From Dyadobacter diqingensis (lineage in GTDB: Bacteria; Bacteroidota; Bacteroidia; Cytophagales; Spirosomataceae): a DNA stretch of 64,000 nt. Positions 43,624 through 52,495 of the stretch are shown in pieces (the stretch's first letter is position 1; every line of letters begins with the position of its first letter). The translations under genes were made by a program, and so were the position numbers. The DNA is taken from NCBI RefSeq assembly GCF_024220585.1, contig NZ_JAMXKF010000002.1:691392-755391 (forward strand), in the 5' to 3' direction. Under the pieces are notes generated by a model. The model was given only the letters and a program-made list of their open reading frames with translations. It made no database searches and was not told the origin of the DNA.

Positions 43624-45096
43624 TTACTTCAGAAAGTTAACGGTTACATTATTTTTGGTCAGAGATTCATTTTCACCAGCCAGATCAAAGGCAGTTTCCT
43701 GAAAGTTGGTTACGATATCCTTTTTCGCACCAATGGAGATCAGATATTTCAGCATCACATCGTCTTTCGAAATCATGGCTGCCCTGTGAAGCGCGGTAAT
43801 GCCTTCACTATTTTTAGCATTGACATCGATCTGATAGGATTCAAGACGTTTTACCAGCGAAAGATCATTTTTAGCAACTGCCAGATGGTATAACGTGTTC
43901 CCGTTTTTCTGTGGCTGTGAAATTTTGAAACCTTTGTCCTGAAGCACTTTCAGTTTCGCCTCAAAATCCGCAGCTCTTTGCGGACTGTAAGACTGTACAA
44001 GGTAATAAGCCAGATTATCGCCATTGCCATCAGTCACGTTTAAAGAAGCACCTTTCCCAATCAAATAACTCACAACTTCCGCAGAATTGCCACGAACAGC
44101 CATTGCCAACGCGGTAATGCCTTTTTTATTAGCCTGATCAATGTTTTTCACATGCGGAACCAGAAGATCCAGCAACGCAGGCTCACGGTTGAAAGCCGCC
44201 GCATTCATAAAAGGCGTATTTCCGTCCTCGTCAGCCTTGTTAACATCTACGCCCTTGGAAAGAAAATAGGTAATTATTTCCTCCTGTTTGGGTCGGCGTA
44301 CCAGTGCATGCAAAACGTTCTCGCCGCTTTTGCCAATTACACCAGGCTTCATATTCAGACTTTCCAGATACTGGTAAACTTCCAGACCGTTACTTCCACG
44401 GCGGGATCCCTGCGCAGCCATCAACATCGCATTATCCTGCGCCGGAACGCCTTTCTGCAAAAGTGTTTTTAACATCTCAATATTGCCGGCCCTGGCCGCA
44501 TAACTGAATGCATTGTTGCCCACCGCATCTTTACTTTTAAGGTCCAGACCTTTCGAAATAAAATAATTGGTCAAAGCCAGATCCTTATCGTTGGCAATGG
44601 CAATCAGCAATGCATTGGCACCATCGTGGTTCAGGTCTTTTTTGATGTCCGCACCATTTGCCAGACAGATATCATAAATTTTCGTATTCTGCTGTCCGCT
44701 GCCAGCGGCAAAATTCAGCGCGGTAGCACCATGGCTGTCGATTACATTGGCCTTCGCACCTTTGGCAACGAGGTATTCCATGATTTCGATATTGCCCGCA
44801 TTTGCCGCCCAATGCAAATAGGTACGGGAATCGTGAGTCAGTTTTTCGATACCATTTCCGGGCTGAGATAAAAGAAATTTGATCGTTTCCACAGGCGCCT
44901 TGGCATTGATCGCCATCACAGTCGGATCAAAACTATTGCTGTTAAGCTGAGCAGGATTACTTCCCTTTTCAATCTCCGCTTTGACAGCATTTACGTCCTG
45001 AGAAGTTTTCCAGAACGATTGCTCCAGGAGAGCATTTTGCTGCGCCTGCGCGGTCAAAGAAAATAGCGCCAAAGCGGCAATAACCAGTTTTTTCAT
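43624..45096 (-). CDS. Exported ankyrin-repeat protein
   Basis: This 490-residue protein has a Sec signal (MKKLVIAALALFSLTAQAQQ) and about a dozen ankyrin repeats over the rest of its length, with repeats such as DSHGATALNFAAGSGQQN, DEDGNTPFMNAAAFNREP and NSEGITALHRAAMISKDD. Ankyrin proteins bind other proteins. The signal peptide puts this one in the periplasm, where it may hold or protect DUF2271 or the PepSY reductase. It is the first gene of the operon, overlapping nothing but ending 2 bp before the DUF2271 start. A promoter candidate lies about 55 bp upstream. Confidence 0.88.
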   Translation of the reverse strand: MKKLVIAALALFSLTAQAQQNALLEQSFWKTSQDVNAVKAEIEKGSNPAQLNSNSFDPTVMAINAKAPVETIKFLLSQPGNGIEKLTHDSRTYLHWAANAGNIEIMEYLVAKGAKANVIDSHGATALNFAAGSGQQNTKIYDICLANGADIKKDLNHDGANALLIAIANDKDLALTNYFISKGLDLKSKDAVGNNAFSYAARAGNIEMLKTLLQKGVPAQDNAMLMAAQGSRRGSNGLEVYQYLESLNMKPGVIGKSGENVLHALVRRPKQEEIITYFLSKGVDVNKADEDGNTPFMNAAAFNREPALLDLLVPHVKNIDQANKKGITALAMAVRGNSAEVVSYLIGKGASLNVTDGNGDNLAYYLVQSYSPQRAADFEAKLKVLQDKGFKISQPQKNGNTLYHLAVAKNDLSLVKRLESYQIDVNAKNSEGITALHRAAMISKDDVMLKYLISIGAKKDIVTNFQETAFDLAGENESLTKNNVTVNFLK

Positions 45097-45403
45097 ATAA
45101 GCATCATTTATTAAGAAACTCTAAATTGACCTTTCCTTTATCAATAGACAAACTTAATTATATTCAGTCTGTTTATTAATTATTTATACATTTTTAATAC
45201 CGGTGTTTCACCTCATTTTTTTGAGCGATCCCCGGACGATATTCGAGCGGACAGTGATCACGTCGGTTTCTAAGGCGCGTGATTCACCGTGCTTACAGAG
45301 GTAGTCGAAAAAAGGGCGTGTAAGTCCTAGTTGTGGGGTGAAAAAAGTTAATTAGAAAGATCAGGAAGATACAAGTACCAGAAAAGACAGATTCGTAGTC
45401 GAT
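45097..45403 (-). promoter_or_regulatory. Leader of the ankyrin/DUF2271/PepSY operon
   Basis: In this 307-bp gap the minus strand has TAAGTTTG at 45156-45149, a match to TAnnTTTG, about 53 bp before the ankyrin start. The half nearest the ankyrin gene is AT-rich. The other half is more GC-rich and shows no coding pattern. I see no clear -33 element or terminator for the regulator gene at 45404. Confidence 0.4.
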
Positions 45404-46156
45404 CTATTTCTGCGCCATCCGATATAAATACGGCGCCTTGTTTTTTGCGCCGGTAAATTTTTTCTCCAGTCGTTCCAAAACATTTAGCTCCAAGATCATC
45501 TTTTGAAAATTGGTGCGGGTGTAGGTCTTTTCATTAATGGTTTCATAAATTTCCTGAATTTCCTTCATCGTGAACTTTTCGGGCAGCAGATTAAAGGCGT
45601 TCAATTTTTCGCCAATATCACTTCGCAAAGCCTTCAGGGCCTCCATGATAATAGCATGATGATCAATGATCATTGGGGGAAGATCGTGAATATCATACCA
45701 TCCTATCGACTGATCGTATTCACTGATGCTGGGTTTTGCACTTTTTATATCGACCAAAGCATAATAGCCAATCGAAATCTGACGCTTTATAAACCATTGA
45801 TACTGATCGGAAAGCTCACTTTCAATGGGTGTAAGCCTTGAATTTAATGCAATCACTTTATCAAGAAAATCCTTCGTGTTTCTGTTCGCCTTGCCAAAAA
45901 CATGGAATTGTTCCAGGTAAACATCATTCAAACTGGTCCGGTCTTTAAGAATTCTTTGGGCGGCATCGTCTATATCTTCATCCTGACCAATAAATCCGCT
46001 CGGCAAAGCATAGAAATCACCTTCAAAATCCAGTTTTCCTATTAAAACTTTTAGCTGTTCTTTCTCATAGCCAAATATCACACAATCGATTCCGATTTGA
46101 GAAATATAATCGCTGATGGGCAACTTTTTCATACTTATTTGTCCGGAATCAGGCAT
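45404..46156 (-). CDS. Nudix-fold transcriptional regulator (NrtR/AraR type), second copy
   Basis: This 250-residue protein has the same layout as the one at 6814: a Nudix fold (about 20-160) and a C-terminal winged helix (LPEKFTMKEIQEIYETIN, then YTRTNFQKMILELNVLERLE). The Nudix box keeps the first half (GFIGQDEDIDDAAQR), but RILKDRTSL replaces the catalytic REUxEExGU, so hydrolysis is unlikely. It is divergent from the ThuA/sugar-dehydrogenase gene, with a 14-bp inverted repeat in between that could be its operator. The ligand is probably a sugar or nucleotide-sugar derivative. Confidence 0.85.
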   Translation of the reverse strand: MPDSGQISMKKLPISDYISQIGIDCVIFGYEKEQLKVLIGKLDFEGDFYALPSGFIGQDEDIDDAAQRILKDRTSLNDVYLEQFHVFGKANRNTKDFLDKVIALNSRLTPIESELSDQYQWFIKRQISIGYYALVDIKSAKPSISEYDQSIGWYDIHDLPPMIIDHHAIIMEALKALRSDIGEKLNAFNLLPEKFTMKEIQEIYETINEKTYTRTNFQKMILELNVLERLEKKFTGAKNKAPYLYRMAQK

Positions 46157-46296
46157 TACAAATTATTTTCAGTTAAAACTAGTAAAAAATTCACCTTACA
46201 GCACTTCAACGCCGGTTTAATAAATTTCACCTTTTCATTTATAAAGCGAATTTAGAGAATCCTTTAACTAGTCAATAGTAAATTAATATTTTTTAT

Positions 46297-46332
46297 AATT
46301 TTTATTGTATTAATTTATATACAATAAAAATT
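46297..46332. promoter_or_regulatory. Candidate operator: 14-bp perfect inverted repeat
   Basis: AATTTTTATTGTAT (46297-46310) and ATACAATAAAAATT (46319-46332) are perfect inverted repeats around TAATTTAT. The site lies between the divergent Nudix-fold regulator and the ThuA/dehydrogenase gene, 8 bp upstream of a -7 box. Its symmetry and place suit a dimeric repressor, most simply the adjacent regulator. Confidence 0.55.
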
Positions 46333-46339
46333 ATTCTTC

Positions 46340-46347
46340 TAACTTTG
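46340..46347 (+). promoter_or_regulatory. -7 element of the ThuA/sugar dehydrogenase gene
   Basis: TAACTTTG matches TAnnTTTG and ends 28 bp before the ATG at 46376. The expected -33 region falls inside the inverted repeat, and no clean TTG is found there. Confidence 0.5.
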
Positions 46348-46375
46348 TCTTGAAATATTTAAATAAGTAAAAAGG

Positions 46376-49300
46376 ATGATAGCTAAATCAAGGAGATTTT
46401 TGAGTGCAATCTTATGCATACTCCTTCCACTTCTGTGTTTTTCACAGTCGGCCACCAAAGTACTGGTATTTAGTAAAACGGTAGAATTCCGGCACGAATC
46501 AATACCGGCAGGTAAAAAGGCATTAGAAATGATGGCCGCAACAACAGGCTTTTCCGTAAATTTCACAGAAGAGTCTTCTGAATTCAACGATAAAAATCTT
46601 AAAAACTATAATGCTGTCATTTTCCTAAACACAACCGGCGATGTGTTAAATAGTAACCAGCAAGACGCATTTGAGCGGTTTATTCAGGCTGGAGGCGGTT
46701 ACGTGGGTATTCACGCCGCCACCGATTGCGAATACGGCTGGCCCTGGTATGGCAAATTAGCGGGTGCGGTATTTCTTGACCATCCGACACCCAACAATAT
46801 TCAGAATGGCAAATTTGTTGTAACGCAAAAAAATCACTGGCTCACAAAAGAAATGCCAGACACGTTTGAGAAAACAGACGAATTTTACAACTTCAAAGAC
46901 ATTTCTCCCAAGATAAACGTCGTACTTAAACTTGACGAAAAAAGCTATCAAGGGGGTAAAAATGGCGATTCTCACCCCATGAGCTGGTATCAGGAATTTG
47001 ACGGAGGCCGTTCTTTTTATACCGCCATGGGGCATACGGACGAAACTTTTTCCGACCCGCTGTTCCTGAACCATCTGTACGCAGGTATTAAGTATGCCGC
47101 TGGCGGTGATGCACCAAAACCATTGGATTATACCAAAGCCAGGCCTGAAGAAAACCGGTTCACGAAAGTGGTGTTGAAAGATAAACTGGACGAACCCACT
47201 GAACTGACGATACTGGATAACGAACGTGTCTTGTTTATTCAGCGGAAAGGAGAAGTGAAGTTATATAATGACAAAACCAAAGAGCTAAAAACCATTGCTA
47301 CCATACCTGTTTGCCTGAAATGTGGTGGTACAATTTCCGAGGATGGGCTGCTGGGACTTCAAAAAGACCCTAATTTTGCTCAAAACCACTGGATCTATTT
47401 GTATTATTCGTTACCCGATGAACCCAAAAATGTCCTGACCCGCTACGAATTCCGGGACGACAAACTAGTCATCGAATCAAAAAAGGTATTACTGGAAATT
47501 CCTGTACAACGGCAGGAGTGCATCCACACGGGAGGCTCGATTGCCTTTGACAAGGATGGCAATCTGTATCTTTCCACCGGCGACAACACCAATCCACAGG
47601 GAATCGATGGTTATAATCCGACCGATGAACGCGAAGGCAGAGGGCCATGGGATGCCCAAAAATCAGCTTCCAATACCAACGACTTACGGGGCAAGATTTT
47701 AAGGATCAAACCAACCGCCGATGGCAGCTACACCATTCCGGAGGGTAATTTATTCCCAAAAGGCACTCCCCTGACCCGCCCGGAAATATTTTCCATGGGG
47801 CATCGTAACCCTTATCGAATCTCGGTAGATCAGAAAAACGGATACGTATACTGGGGTGAGGTAGGTCCCGATGCTTCAAAAGCGGATGCCAGCCGGGGAC
47901 CTGAGGGCGCTGATGAAATCGGACAGGCCCGAAAAGCCGGAAATTTTGGTTGGCCATATTTTGTAGGAGAAAATAAGCCCTATTTAAAATACGATTTTGA
48001 AACCAAAAAATCAGGACCGGCCTGGGATGCTGCTACACCCGCCAACAATTCACCGAATAATACCGGGTTAAAGGTTCTTCCTGCCGCACAAAAGGCGTTT
48101 ATTTGGTATGGTTACGGCGAGTCAAAAGAGTTTCCGTTGATGGGAAACGGAGGCCGCAATGCCATGGCGGGGCCCGTTTTTTATAGCGACCAGTTCAAAA
48201 ATGCACCCCGTTCATTTTCAAAATATTATGACGGAAAATTATTTATTTACGAGTGGATGCGCGGCTGGGTGATGGCGGTAACAATGGACAAAGATGGCGG
48301 ATATGAATCCATGGAACGTTTTATGCCCGGTCAGAAATTCAGCAACCCCATGGATATGGAATTTGCACCCAACGGAGATTTGTACATGCTCGAATACGGC
48401 GCGGGGTGGTTTGCTCAGAACGATGATGCACGACTGACACGGATCGAATACAACGCGGGAAACCGCAAACCGCAAATCAAACTGGCAGCCGATAAAATGG
48501 GTGGTTCTGTACCGCTTAACGTAAAATTATCTGCAAAAGGTACAACGGACGCCGACGGAGATCCGGTAAAATATCACTGGAAAATCACTTCTAAAAACGG
48601 TTTCAACAAGTCATTTGAAACGGAAAATGTCGCGATCAATTTCGCACAAAAAGGCGTTTATACCGCCGCGCTCACCGTTTGTGATGGCAAAGGAGGTATT
48701 AGCACGCAGCGCCTGGAAATCACTGCCGGTAATGAAGCTCCTGTTGTTAAGGTTGATATGCCAGGAAGCAACAAATCCTTTTACGCTGCCAATAAGCCCT
48801 TTACCTACGACGTAAACGTAACAGACAAAGAAGATGGTAAGTTGGGCAGTGGGATAAGTGCAGACCGGGTTGCCGTCACTATTGATTATCTGGCCGAAGG
48901 ATACGACAAAATCACCGTGGCCCAAGGTCACCAAACCGCCGATATGAAGGCCTTTACCGCAAAAGGCAAAATTCTGATGGACGCCAGCGATTGTATGGCT
49001 TGCCACAGTCGTGATAAAAAATCGATCGGGCCGACTTATGTGAACATTGCACAGAAATACAAGGGAAACGACACGGCGATTGAAAAACTTTCCGCGAAAA
49101 TTATCAACGGCGGCAGCGGTACCTGGGGCGAAACTGCGATGGCCGCTCATCCGCAGATTTCGAAGGCAAACGCAGAGGAAATCGTCAAATACATTTTAAA
49201 TATCGCCGATGAAAAGGCAACAACATCATTGCTTGCCAAAGGTAATTTTGTAGCGAAACTTCCGGATGGAGACAAAGGGCAAGGCGTATTTATTGTCAGG

Positions 49301-49777
49301 GCAGCCTATCAGGATCAGGGAACGAAGGGACTGCCCGCTCTGAAAGATGAAAAAACACTGGTGCTGAAAAATTCAAAAATAGGATTGACCGCCTTCGATG
49401 CCTATGAGGAAGTCAGGAAAGTCGCCTCCGGTAATAACAACATGCTTATCCCCGGCAAAGACGGCGCTTTTGTAGTGCTCAGACAAATTGATATGCAGCA
49501 CGTCAGCGAGATCATTGTAACCGCGATGGCGCCCAAACAAGGCGTGATTATGAAAGGCGGAGCGGTTGAAATCAGGTTAGACAGTGCCAAGGGCGCTCTC
49601 ATTGGAAAGTCGCCGTTTATCGAAGCGGGAGGCAGCATGAAACCGGCAAAAATCCCGATCAAAATACCAGAAAATGACCAAAACGAGCTACATGACGTAT
49701 ATCTGACTTTCGTAAATCCAAGCCCGGAACAACTTTCATTGATGCTGGTTTTTGGAGTGGAATTTAAACTCGAATAA
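46376..49777 (+). CDS. ThuA / PQQ-type sugar dehydrogenase / PKD / cytochrome c fusion protein
   Basis: This 1133-residue exported protein (signal to about residue 24, LLCFSQ) has several domains. A ThuA-like glutamine-amidotransferase fold covers about 25-240 (GGYVGIHAATDCEYGWPWYG). A six-bladed GSDH propeller covers about 260-680 (GGSIAFDKDGNLYLSTGDNT, then MGHRNPYRISVD). A PKD-like domain follows (about 690-790; TTDADGDPVKYHWKI), then a cytochrome c with the CxxCH motif CMACH at 873-877 and a C-terminal CBM6-like region. It likely oxidises a sugar or sugar alcohol in the periplasm and passes electrons to its own heme. It is under the divergent regulator, and an SDR and a GH79-like gene follow. 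Confidence 0.9.
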   Translation: MIAKSRRFLSAILCILLPLLCFSQSATKVLVFSKTVEFRHESIPAGKKALEMMAATTGFSVNFTEESSEFNDKNLKNYNAVIFLNTTGDVLNSNQQDAFERFIQAGGGYVGIHAATDCEYGWPWYGKLAGAVFLDHPTPNNIQNGKFVVTQKNHWLTKEMPDTFEKTDEFYNFKDISPKINVVLKLDEKSYQGGKNGDSHPMSWYQEFDGGRSFYTAMGHTDETFSDPLFLNHLYAGIKYAAGGDAPKPLDYTKARPEENRFTKVVLKDKLDEPTELTILDNERVLFIQRKGEVKLYNDKTKELKTIATIPVCLKCGGTISEDGLLGLQKDPNFAQNHWIYLYYSLPDEPKNVLTRYEFRDDKLVIESKKVLLEIPVQRQECIHTGGSIAFDKDGNLYLSTGDNTNPQGIDGYNPTDEREGRGPWDAQKSASNTNDLRGKILRIKPTADGSYTIPEGNLFPKGTPLTRPEIFSMGHRNPYRISVDQKNGYVYWGEVGPDASKADASRGPEGADEIGQARKAGNFGWPYFVGENKPYLKYDFETKKSGPAWDAATPANNSPNNTGLKVLPAAQKAFIWYGYGESKEFPLMGNGGRNAMAGPVFYSDQFKNAPRSFSKYYDGKLFIYEWMRGWVMAVTMDKDGGYESMERFMPGQKFSNPMDMEFAPNGDLYMLEYGAGWFAQNDDARLTRIEYNAGNRKPQIKLAADKMGGSVPLNVKLSAKGTTDADGDPVKYHWKITSKNGFNKSFETENVAINFAQKGVYTAALTVCDGKGGISTQRLEITAGNEAPVVKVDMPGSNKSFYAANKPFTYDVNVTDKEDGKLGSGISADRVAVTIDYLAEGYDKITVAQGHQTADMKAFTAKGKILMDASDCMACHSRDKKSIGPTYVNIAQKYKGNDTAIEKLSAKIINGGSGTWGETAMAAHPQISKANAEEIVKYILNIADEKATTSLLAKGNFVAKLPDGDKGQGVFIVRAAYQDQGTKGLPALKDEKTLVLKNSKIGLTAFDAYEEVRKVASGNNNMLIPGKDGAFVVLRQIDMQHVSEIIVTAMAPKQGVIMKGGAVEIRLDSAKGALIGKSPFIEAGGSMKPAKIPIKIPENDQNELHDVYLTFVNPSPEQLSLMLVFGVEFKLE

Positions 49778-49856
49778 GCCTGGTCATTGTCCCCTTAATG
49801 AAGCAGAGAAACTATTCATCCAAATTAATCTCCCGTTGGGCAAGGCAGTAAAGTTC

Positions 49857-49893
49857 CGCAAGAAGTTTATCCCTCACGAAAAAACTTCTTGCG
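49857..49893. repeat. 12-bp perfect hairpin after the dehydrogenase gene
   Basis: CGCAAGAAGTTT (49857-49868) and AAACTTCTTGCG (49882-49893) form a perfect stem with a 13-nt loop, 80 bp after the preceding stop and 39 bp before the SDR start at 49932. No T tract follows on either strand, so it may be an mRNA-stability or partial-terminator element rather than a standard terminator. Confidence 0.55.
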
Positions 49894-49931
49894 CCAGAAC
49901 TATCTCCTTTAAAACACTGGGGCATACTCAT

Positions 49932-50750
49932 ATGCAGGTAAATAACAAGACAATCGTAGTAACAGGTGCAGGAAGTGGTATTGGCAGGGCATTGAGCCTT
50001 CAATTATTGCAAAAGCAAGCCCGTGTTGTCGGTATCGATATCAATTTGAATGCGCTCACCGAAACACAAAGAATTGCCGACGTTGGCGATGACCGCTTCA
50101 AGGCCTTTGAACTCGATATCACAAATCAGGCAAAAGTCATGGCCCTGCCCGACGAGGTAATCAGGCATTTTGGTTCGGTTGATGGCATCATCAACAATGC
50201 TGGCATTATCCAGAAATTCATTCCCGTCAATGACCTGACGATCGAGGAAATAACGAGGATTATGAATGTGAATTTCTATGGAACGGTTTATCTGACCAAA
50301 GTATTTCTGCCCTTTTTTTTAACACGGCCGGAAGCGCATATTGTCAATATTTCAAGCATGGGAGGTTTTATTCCTTTTCCAAAACAGACGATATACGGTG
50401 CAGCCAAAGCGGCGGTTAAAATTTTCACAGAGGGACTTTATGCCGAACTCAAAGATACATCGGTAAAAGTGACGATTGTACACCCGGGAGCCGTTGCGAC
50501 CAATATCACCGAAAATTCAGGTTTGGGAAAACCCAAAATAGACCTGAGCGATCCAAAAAATGCAGGTAAAGCAAGCAAAATGGCATTATCTCCGACAAGG
50601 GCTGCCGAGATAATCATCGCGGCCATGGAGAAAAATAAGTTTCGTGCAACGGTGGGAAAAGATGCTGCAATACTGGACCTGCTCTACCGCTTCAATCCGA
50701 AATTTTCGACCAACATCATTGGCAAGATGATGAAAAAAGTGGTGATGTAA
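49932..50750 (+). CDS. SDR family oxidoreductase
   Basis: This 272-residue enzyme has the classical TGAGSGIGRALS cofactor motif, NNAG, and the catalytic YGAAK (YxxxK) preceded by ISSMGGF. The C-terminal extension (about 215-272) is longer than the short core and is like that of lipid- or steroid-type SDRs. A frame is open from 49752, but that start would lie inside the previous gene. The ATG at 49932 begins the standard N-terminus (MQVNNKTIVVTGAG). It is 154 bp after the dehydrogenase gene and 20 bp before the GH79-like gene, so the three may be co-regulated. Confidence 0.88.
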   Translation: MQVNNKTIVVTGAGSGIGRALSLQLLQKQARVVGIDINLNALTETQRIADVGDDRFKAFELDITNQAKVMALPDEVIRHFGSVDGIINNAGIIQKFIPVNDLTIEEITRIMNVNFYGTVYLTKVFLPFFLTRPEAHIVNISSMGGFIPFPKQTIYGAAKAAVKIFTEGLYAELKDTSVKVTIVHPGAVATNITENSGLGKPKIDLSDPKNAGKASKMALSPTRAAEIIIAAMEKNKFRATVGKDAAILDLLYRFNPKFSTNIIGKMMKKVVM

Positions 50751-50770
50751 AATACAAAAACTCCTGTCAC

Positions 50771-52303
50771 ATGAAAATAAAACCATTCCATCCGCTTTTG
50801 GCCTTGATCATTGGCTTTACCACTCCTTCATTTGGCCAAAAGCCCGCTGCCGACGGATCTAAGCAAAATAAAATTGATTTAAAGCAAATGAGTTTTATCG
50901 GTACAGTGGATGAGAGATTCCAGTCGTTTAATGTGGAGATGTGCGAAGTCATTGGCGGTGATTTCTGGATTCCCTACACACTGATCGATTCAGTCAAAAA
51001 ACATTCTGATAAAAAAGGATTTGCGGCTTTAAAATGGAAGATAGAACCGATTAATCTGTACGAACAGAAATTGCGAAACCTGGCATCTGCCCTGGGTCCT
51101 ACCTACGTGCGGGTAAGCGGCACCTGGGCCAATGCCATCTATTTTCAGAATAATGACGAAGCCACATTGACTACCCCTCCTACCGGATTTAAAAATGTGC
51201 TGACCCGCCCGCAATGGAAAGGTGTGATCGATTTCTGTAAAACCGTTAACGGCAAATTGGTGACGTCTTTTCCAATCAGTGAAGGAATGAAAGACCAGAA
51301 TGGTCGTTGGAAATCCGATCAGGTGCAATCGATTTTAGATTATACCAATTCGATCGGAGGTGAAATTGTTGCCGCCGAACTCTTTAATGAGCCATCCCAT
51401 GCCAACCACGGAGATGCGCCAAAAGGATACAACGGAGCAAACTTTGCCCGGGACTTTGAGGCGTTTAAAAATTTCGCGTCAACGGCCGCGCCCAAAATGA
51501 AAATCATCGGTCCGGGCTCCACCGGAGAAGGTGGTATACTGCCATCGGGACTGGATATTTCCATAGACAAACTTTTGGGTAGTTCACCCAATCCGAAATT
51601 TGATGTTTTTACCTATCATTACTATGGCACGGTGTCACAACGGTGCATGGGCAGTCAAAAACCCGAAAACGCTTTGTCGGCCGAGTGGCTTGCCAAGACT
51701 GAAAAAGGTCTCGAATTTTATCAAAATGCACGAGACAAATATGTTCCCGGCGCACCCATCTGGCTCACTGAAACCGCTGAAAGTGCCTGCGGAGGCAATC
51801 CTTGGGCAGCCACCTATATTGACAGCTTCCGATACCTGGAGCAGCTTGGGCGGCTTGCAAAAAAAGGAGTTCAGGTGGTGATGCACAATACCCTTGCAAG
51901 AAGCGAATATGCCTTGCTGGATCACGACACCCATAATCCGAGGCCTAACTACTGGTCGGCTTTGTTGTGGAACAAGTTTATGGGAACCCGGGTTTACAAT
52001 GCCGGCAGCCTGACAACCGGGGTAGATATCTTTGCCCATAATCTTAAAAACAATGCTGACGGAAGAGCCGTTTTGATATTAAACACCAACAATTCTGCGA
52101 CACAAATAAGCATCCCGGCGGACGCTGAACAGTACCTGCTCACCGCCGACGAGTTAATTACCAAAAAAGTAAAATTAAACGGAACAGTGCTTTCACTCAC
52201 CGCGAAAAACGACATTCCAGCTATAAAAGGCAAAAAAGTAAAATCAGGAGCACTTGAAATGCCACCTCACAGTATCATGTTTCTTACTTTCAAAAAGATG
52301 TGA
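50771..52303 (+). CDS. GH79-like glycoside hydrolase (beta-glucuronidase/heparanase type)
   Basis: This 510-residue protein has a signal peptide (cleavage near SFGQ), a TIM-barrel and a C-terminal beta-domain, like family 79 of clan GH-A. Expected landmarks are ELFNEPS with the acid/base Glu207, VFTYHYYGT, and the nucleophile Glu334 in WLTETAESACGG (compare the heparanase GETxxxxGG segment), followed by NYWSALLWNKFMG. GH79 enzymes release uronic acids from proteoglycans, arabinogalactans or other plant glycans. It starts 20 bp after the SDR gene. The substrate is not certain, and related GH-A families remain possible. Confidence 0.72.
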   Translation: MKIKPFHPLLALIIGFTTPSFGQKPAADGSKQNKIDLKQMSFIGTVDERFQSFNVEMCEVIGGDFWIPYTLIDSVKKHSDKKGFAALKWKIEPINLYEQKLRNLASALGPTYVRVSGTWANAIYFQNNDEATLTTPPTGFKNVLTRPQWKGVIDFCKTVNGKLVTSFPISEGMKDQNGRWKSDQVQSILDYTNSIGGEIVAAELFNEPSHANHGDAPKGYNGANFARDFEAFKNFASTAAPKMKIIGPGSTGEGGILPSGLDISIDKLLGSSPNPKFDVFTYHYYGTVSQRCMGSQKPENALSAEWLAKTEKGLEFYQNARDKYVPGAPIWLTETAESACGGNPWAATYIDSFRYLEQLGRLAKKGVQVVMHNTLARSEYALLDHDTHNPRPNYWSALLWNKFMGTRVYNAGSLTTGVDIFAHNLKNNADGRAVLILNTNNSATQISIPADAEQYLLTADELITKKVKLNGTVLSLTAKNDIPAIKGKKVKSGALEMPPHSIMFLTFKKM

Positions 52304-52444
52304 AGGGATTGAACCGATCTAAAATGTCGTAACTGACCAGGATTGTAAACGCCCGACGAAACGCGGTATTAACTAGACTTTTATCATGAGTTCAACAGAT
52401 AAAATCGTCAGATTTTTTTTCCGGATAATCTGCCGGCATCACGA

Positions 52445-52485
52445 GGAGATATAAGGATAGTCTTGATAAACATCCTTATATCTCC
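52445..52485. terminator. Hairpin between convergent GH79-like and SDR genes
   Basis: GGAGATATAAGGAT (52445-52458) and ATCCTTATATCTCC (52472-52485) form a perfect 14-bp stem with a 13-nt loop, placed between convergent gene ends at 52303 and 52496. No strong T tract follows on either strand, so the terminator call is by position and stem strength. Confidence 0.5.
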
Positions 52486-52495
52486 GTACCTGTCA

